A stretch of DNA of 18,821 nucleotides from NCBI GenBank assembly GCA_035762175.1, contig DASTPP010000229.1, positions 1 to 18,821 on the forward strand, in the 5' to 3' direction. Both the position numbers and the translations under genes were made by a program. This DNA is from DASTPP01 sp035762175 (lineage in GTDB: Bacteria > Myxococcota_A > Polyangia > Polyangiales > Polyangiaceae). Below the pieces are notes generated by a model that made no database searches, was not told where the DNA came from, and worked only from the letters and a program-made list of their open reading frames with translations. Shown piece by piece: positions 15,901-18,821 of the stretch. Every line of letters begins with the position of its first letter. Within the stretch, counting starts at the first letter, position 1.

Positions 15901-16141
15901 TTGCCGTCGAGGCGGCGGGCGGCAGGGCGCTTTGCCGTCGAGGTGGCGGACGGCGGGGCGCTTTGCCGTTGAGGCGGCGGGCGGTGGGGCGCTTTGCCGT
16001 CGAGTTGGCGGACGGCGGGGCGCTTTGCCGTTGAGGCGGCGGGCGGCGGGGCGCTTTGCCGTCGAGGCGGCGGGCGGCGTGGCGCTTTGCCGTTGAGGCG
16101 GCGGGGCGCTTTGCCGTTGAGGCGGCGGGCGGCGGGGCGCT
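15901..16141. repeat. Non-coding tandem array: eight units of a 31-bp repeat (one shortened to 24 bp) just upstream of ybeY
   Basis: Units start with TTGCCG at 15901, 15932, 15963, 15994, 16025, 16056, 16087 and 16111. The seventh lacks 7 bp. Units differ at a few positions, with GTCGAG and GTTGAG variants interspersed. A period of 31 shifts the frame at every unit, so no protein repeat is encoded on either strand. The array ends 18 bases before the ybeY ATG. Confidence 0.92.
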
Positions 16142-16146
16142 AGCCT
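16117..16146 (+). promoter_or_regulatory. Candidate ybeY promoter formed partly by the last array unit
   Basis: TTGAGG (16117-16122) in the last unit and TAGCCT (16141-16146) at the array edge are 18 bases apart. They match the sigma-70-type consensus at 4/6 and 3/6. The ATG is 13 bases after the hexamer and no Shine-Dalgarno is visible, so a very short leader is implied. Weak evidence. Confidence 0.3.
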
Positions 16147-16159
16147 GCGCCGCGCGATC

Positions 16160-16645
16160 ATGCCCGCCGTCGTGCGAAAGTCCCGCGCGCTCGAGCCGCC
16201 CCCCGGGGTGACGGCGGCCGAAGTGCGCCGGCGGGCCGAGCGAATGCTCGCGCGGCTGGGCCTGGGCGCGCGCGAGCTGTCCGTTCTTTTGACCGACGAT
16301 CGGCGCATTCATCGGCTCAACCGCGACTACCGCGGCAAAGACCGGCCGACCGACGTGCTCGCGTTCGCGATGGGCGAGGGCGAGGGGGCGGGGGCCGACG
16401 AGCTGCTCGGCGACGTGGTCATCAGCCTCGAGACCGCGGCGCGTCAGGCCGCGGGCCGGGGGCGGGCGCCGCTCGACGAGGTCACGCATTTGCTGGCCCA
16501 CGGCGTGTTGCATTTGGTCGGATACGACCACCAGACCGACGCCGAGCATCGCGCCATGCAGCGCGCGACGCGCGCGCTGCTCGCGGCCGCGAAGCCCGCG
16601 CCGGGGCCGAAATCGGCCGCGGCGAAGGGCGCGAAGCGGGCCTGA
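16160..16645 (+). CDS. ybeY: Endoribonuclease / rRNA maturation factor YbeY
   Basis: YbeY is a zinc-dependent RNase used in 16S rRNA 3'-end maturation and ribosome quality control. The 161-aa product has the metal motif HGVLHLVGYDH (His114, His118, His124), the conserved DYRGKDRPTDVLAFA segment (56-70) and LLGDVVISLETA (82-93). The C-terminus is a Lys/Ala-rich tail. ATG 16160 gives a family-typical length. No Shine-Dalgarno is seen (CCGCGCGATC precedes the ATG). It stands alone rather than next to phoH or era, its usual neighbours, and its 5' flank is a tandem repeat array. Confidence 0.93.
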   Translation: MPAVVRKSRALEPPPGVTAAEVRRRAERMLARLGLGARELSVLLTDDRRIHRLNRDYRGKDRPTDVLAFAMGEGEGAGADELLGDVVISLETAARQAAGRGRAPLDEVTHLLAHGVLHLVGYDHQTDAEHRAMQRATRALLAAAKPAPGPKSAAAKGAKRA

Positions 16646-16668
16646 GCGGGGGCGCCTTGCCCCCCCGC
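16646..16668 (+). terminator. GC hairpin directly after the ybeY stop, weak terminator candidate
   Basis: GGGGGC and GCCCCC arms pair around a GCCTT loop immediately downstream of the TGA. There is no T-run, only CCTTTC some 30 bases later, so termination is uncertain. A CCTCGCGGGGG direct repeat follows. Confidence 0.3.
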
Positions 16669-17226
16669 GGGGCCCTCGCGGGGGCCTCGCGGGGGCCTTT
16701 CGCGGCCGCTTCGGGGCCGAGGTGAGTGCGGAAATTGGGGGCGATTGGGGCCAGGGTCCGAGGGCGGCCGCGTTCTACGGCCAAAAAAAGCGGGGTGGGC
16801 GGTCACTTTGGCGTGGTTTCCCCTTGCGAGAGCGGTTCGCCCTTGTTAGGTACCGCATGTTTTCCCGAGTTTTTGTCGGTGAGGCGGCCGGAGGGCGGGG
16901 CCTCACCCCAAAAAACGACCGGCCCCGACCCCCGAGGTGCCCAAAAACGATGTCGAAAGCGCTCGAAACGGCGTACGCTTGCGGTGGGTGTCTGGGCGTC
17001 CAGACGTCTTCGACCCCCGCGCGACGCCCGCGCGGCACGCAAGATCGGGGCCTCCGGGGCGAGAAGTTGCCCCGTCCCGGCGCCCCGTCCTACCGTCTCA
17101 CCGGTATCGTACCCCTGTGGGGATTGGGCCCGACGGCCTCGCGCCGCGCCCCCGAAGCGGCCGGCCGACGCCGTCGCACCCCGTCCCGCCCCGCCCCGCA
17201 TCATTCTTGCTGAGGAGGAAGTCGCA
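16669..17226 (+). other. Long gene-free region upstream of the HU gene, with scattered A-tracts
   Basis: No convincing gene is seen here; open frames exist but their translations are Arg/Pro-rich and lack family character. The region stands out for A-tracts rare elsewhere in the window: A7 at 16783-16789, A6 at 16910-16915, A5 at 16943-16947, plus T5 near 16870. Such tracts bend DNA and may be relevant to a gene encoding a DNA-bending protein. Confidence 0.5.
17067..17096 (+). promoter_or_regulatory. Weak promoter candidate for the HU gene
   Basis: TTGCCC (17067-17072) and TACCGT (17091-17096) are 18 bases apart, each with a 3/6 consensus match. The ATG is 130 bases downstream, so a long leader would result. 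TTGCGA at 16824-16829 with TAGGTA at 16847-16852 is a more distant alternative. Confidence 0.25.
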
Positions 17227-17538
17227 ATGGCTACCAAGCGTCTGACCAAGTCCCAAGTCATCGCCGAGCTCGCCGAGGTCACCGAGCTCGATAAGAAGAG
17301 CATCAACCGCGTCTTCGAGGGCCTGCAAGAGGTCATCAAGAAGCAGCTCGGCCCCCGCGGCCCGGGCGAGTTCGTCCTGCCGGGGCTGATGAAGCTCAAG
17401 ACCGTCAAGAAGCCGGCCACCAAGGACCGCCCCGGCATCAACCCCTTCACCAAGCAGCCGATGACCATCAAGGGCAAGCCCGCCTCGAAGAAGGTCAAGG
17501 CGACGGTGCTCAAGGCGCTCAAAGACATGATTCAGTGA
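17227..17538 (+). CDS. HU-family DNA-binding protein
   Basis: The 103-aa product is a histone-like nucleoid protein. It begins MATKRLTKSQVIAELAEVTE, with the N-terminal dimerisation helices through SINRVFEGLQEVIKKQL. A beta-arm region follows with GPGEFVLPGLMKLKTVKKPA, then GINPFTKQPMTIKGKPASKK, where the NP(F) turn and basic arm contact DNA, and a final helix KVKATVLKALKDMIQ. The PATKDRPGINPFTKQ arm matches the HU branch common in Myxococcota and Planctomycetes. ATG 17227 has a textbook AGGAGG at 17213-17218 with 8-base spacing, the best ribosome binding site in the window, and a strong terminator follows. Both fit a highly expressed abundant protein. It is monocistronic. Confidence 0.92.
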   Translation: MATKRLTKSQVIAELAEVTELDKKSINRVFEGLQEVIKKQLGPRGPGEFVLPGLMKLKTVKKPATKDRPGINPFTKQPMTIKGKPASKKVKATVLKALKDMIQ

Positions 17539-17572
17539 GCGGGGCCCCGGCCTCGTTCGCCGCCCGGGCGGC

Positions 17573-17613
17573 GCGCCCCCGGCCCCGGCCGGGGGGCGCT
17601 GTCCTTATTGTTG
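17573..17613 (+). terminator. Intrinsic terminator after the HU gene
   Basis: GCGCCCCCGGC (from 17573) pairs with GCCGGGGGGCGC (to 17599) with one extra G, followed by TGTCCTTATTGTTG, the only T-rich stretch nearby. It starts 35 bases after the HU stop. Confidence 0.7.
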
Positions 17614-17649
17614 TGTGAAAGGGCGGCCCCTCGCCCCCCCGCCGGGGGC

Positions 17650-17746
17650 GGGCGCTCGTCAGGCCGCGTCGCGGCCGGCGGGCCGGCGCCTTCGCGGGCC
17701 GGGCCCCGCCGCAGGCCGGCGCCCCGACGCCGCCTGACGAGCGCCC
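17650..17746 (-). repeat. 22-bp near-perfect inverted repeat abutting the pyrE stop codon
   Basis: The arm 17650-17671 (GGGCGCTCGTCAGGC and seven more bases) is the reverse complement of 17725-17746 with one mismatch; the outer 15 bases match exactly. The loop is 53 bases of nearly pure G/C with internal direct repeats (GGCCGGCGCC twice). The right arm touches the pyrE TGA at 17747. In pyrE mRNA it would form a long stem directly after the stop. No T-run follows, so it may protect the 3' end or block transcription rather than act as a standard terminator. Confidence 0.85.
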
Positions 17747-18322
17747 TCAGCCCTCGCCGAGGTAGTCGCGCCGATCGCTCAGCGCCCAGAGCGCGAGCCC
17801 GGCCCCGCGAATGGCCTCGGCGCCGCCCTCGAGCCGGTCGACCAGGGCGGCCACGCCCACGACCTCGTAGCCGGCCTGGCGCAGGGCCTCGACCGCGCGC
17901 AGCGACGAGCCGCCCGTCGTCACCACGTCTTCGAGCAAGGCGACGCGGGCGCCGGGGCCGAGCGTCGAGCCGCCCTCGACCAGCCGGCGCGAGCCGTGAT
18001 CTTTCGCCTGCTTGCGCACGTAGAGCGCGGGCAGGGGGCGGCCGCGCTGGTAGCTCAGGAGCGAGACGGCGCTCGCCAGCGGGCAGCCGCCGAGCTCGAC
18101 GCCCGCGACCGCGTCGCAGGCGGGCAGCTCGCCGAGCGCGTCGAAGAGCACCTCGCCGGCGAGCGCGTGGCCCTCGGCGCTCAGCACCGCCTGCTTGCAA
18201 TCGATGAAGAAGTCGCTCTCGCGCCCCGAGGCGAGTACGACGCGGCGGCGCTCGAAGCTGCGCTCGCGCAAGAGGTCGATGAGGCGCTTTTTCGCGCCGG
18301 CGGGCGCGTCGGCCGTCGCCAT
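17747..18322 (-). CDS. pyrE: Orotate phosphoribosyltransferase
   Basis: The enzyme makes orotidine 5'-monophosphate from orotate and PRPP, the fifth step of de novo pyrimidine synthesis. The 191-aa product has LASGRESDFFIDCKQ (residues 30-44), VRKQAKDHGS (102-111; the mobile catalytic loop with Lys/His) and the PRPP-binding motif LLEDVVTTGGSSLRAVEAL (129-147). Length and motif order are normal for PyrE. ATG 18322 lies 4 bases after the TGA of the upstream Pro-rich gene, so the two are probably one transcript with coupled translation. A long inverted repeat follows the stop. Confidence 0.94.
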   Translation of the reverse strand: MATADAPAGAKKRLIDLLRERSFERRRVVLASGRESDFFIDCKQAVLSAEGHALAGEVLFDALGELPACDAVAGVELGGCPLASAVSLLSYQRGRPLPALYVRKQAKDHGSRRLVEGGSTLGPGARVALLEDVVTTGGSSLRAVEALRQAGYEVVGVAALVDRLEGGAEAIRGAGLALWALSDRRDYLGEG

Positions 18323-18326
18323 CGGG

Positions 18327-18821
18327 TCAGCCGATTCGCTTGCGGATGGTGCCGCGCGTGCCCTTCTTGAGCGTGGGCACGAGCGGCGGGGGGGCCGCCC
18401 CGGCGGGCCGGGGCGAGGGGGCGCGCGCGCCTTCGTCGGGGCTCCAGGCGGCGGCCGGCTCGGCGAAGCGGGGGGCGCTCGGGGCGGCCGGCTCGGCGAA
18501 GCGGGGGGCGCTCGCGGCGACCGGGGGGGGCGTGGCGGTTCGCTCGTGCTCGCCTTCGCGGGCCCGCGCGGGCGGCGCGGCCGGCGCGGGCGGCGAGAGC
18601 GGCCCGCCGTAGGGCCGCCGCGACACCTCGGCCGGCAGCCGCGCGGGCTCGGGCCGGGGCAGGGGGCCTCGCAGATCGGCCCCCGGGCGCTGGGGGCGGG
18701 CGGCCTCGGCGGGCGGCCTCGGACGGGCTTCGTCTTCGGGGGGCCGAGGCCGCGGGGGGGCCTCGGGGGGGCGGGGCCGGGCGGCGCCCTCGTGCGGGCG
18801 AGCGCGGAGGTCGGCGGCGGG
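18327..18821 (-). CDS. C-terminal part of a Pro/Arg/Ala-rich protein, 5' end outside the window
   Basis: The frame is open on the minus strand from the window edge to the TGA at 18327-18329, giving about 164 residues. Composition is dominated by Pro, Ala and Arg with acidic spots: blocks like RPRPPEAPPRPRPPEDEAR, two ADLR motifs, and two copies of an 11-residue unit containing SAPRFAEPA. The protein ends with the basic PTLKKGTRGTIRKRIG. This looks like a disordered tail of a larger protein; the domain that would identify it is upstream. A GTG at 18626 would give 99 aa, but the same composition continues before it, so a longer protein is likelier. It is immediately upstream of pyrE. Confidence 0.6.
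   Translation of the reverse strand, partial: PAADLRARPHEGAARPRPPEAPPRPRPPEDEARPRPPAEAARPQRPGADLRGPLPRPEPARLPAEVSRRPYGGPLSPPAPAAPPARAREGEHERTATPPPVAASAPRFAEPAAPSAPRFAEPAAAWSPDEGARAPSPRPAGAAPPPLVPTLKKGTRGTIRKRIG
18451..18516 (-). repeat. Two 33-bp tandem units in the Pro-rich gene
   Basis: Bases 18451-18483 and 18484-18516 are nearly identical. They encode an 11-residue repeat (PSAPRFAEPAA register) in the minus-strand frame. The period keeps the frame. Confidence 0.8.

Noticed and set aside
15475..16549. Minus-strand frames through the 31-bp array, reading repeated RPPP/AAST segments
   Set aside because: The repeat period shifts the frame each unit, so the apparent protein repeats differ by frame and no start or ribosome binding site supports them.
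16722..17213. Open frames of up to about 160 codons upstream of the HU gene
   Set aside because: Composition is Arg/Pro/Gly-rich, no motif is seen, third positions are not consistently G/C, and several overlapping frames are equally open.

Overview
The window is very GC-rich DNA whose genes use almost only G or C at third codon positions. The gene content points to a deltaproteobacterium-like member of the Myxococcota, probably Polyangia. The indicators are a formylglycine-generating-enzyme-like protein, a eukaryotic-type Ser/Thr kinase with a C-terminal membrane anchor, a DsbA-like lipoprotein with an extra Cys-rich N-terminal domain, an HU protein with a Lys-rich C-terminus, and many Pro/Ala-rich tails. 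This assignment is an inference from gene content. No rRNA, tRNA, CRISPR array, insertion sequence or phage gene was seen.

Region 1 (1-3.4 kb) is the least ordinary part. It holds the end of a sulfatase-modifying-factor-type protein, a 46-bp tandem repeat, a Pro-rich lipoprotein whose last codons and stop are duplicated, and a small unrecognised gene on the minus strand. Next comes a 47-aa microprotein with a Trp-rich tail. It overlaps by one base the longest plausible start of an XRE/cupin regulator, whose N-terminus would then carry six 12-residue repeats. Convergent to the regulator is a 186-aa protein that is 44% methionine. Its first 110 residues use only six amino acid types and contain no charged residue.

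Region 2 (3.6-9.1 kb) has an ACS-type MFS transporter whose end overlaps a convergent metallophosphoesterase by 100 bp. A receiver-PAS response regulator and a transmembrane Ser/Thr kinase follow in the same direction. An AT-rich, hairpin-bearing stretch between these two is formally still inside the regulator reading frame.

Region 3 (9.2-15.6 kb) is mostly housekeeping. A minus-strand cluster of 5-formyl-THF cyclo-ligase, RNase Y and nicotinate phosphoribosyltransferase is tightly packed. A family 2 glycosyltransferase diverges from it. A DEDDh exonuclease follows, convergent with the glycosyltransferase, and then a DsbA-like lipoprotein upstream of the exonuclease on the minus strand.

Region 4 (15.6-18.8 kb) contains a non-coding array of eight 24/31-bp repeats ending 18 bp before ybeY, then an HU-family gene with a perfect ribosome binding site, a long gene-free leader and a strong terminator. 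After that comes a 22-bp inverted repeat touching the pyrE stop codon, then pyrE, then the C-terminal part of a Pro/Arg-rich protein that runs off the window.

The genes do not form one pathway. The best candidate for something undescribed is the methionine-rich protein, with the neighbouring microprotein and repeat-bearing regulator. A second candidate theme is a set of TAxxxT hexamers 6-9 bases before start codons that lack a Shine-Dalgarno sequence, which suggests leaderless transcripts.
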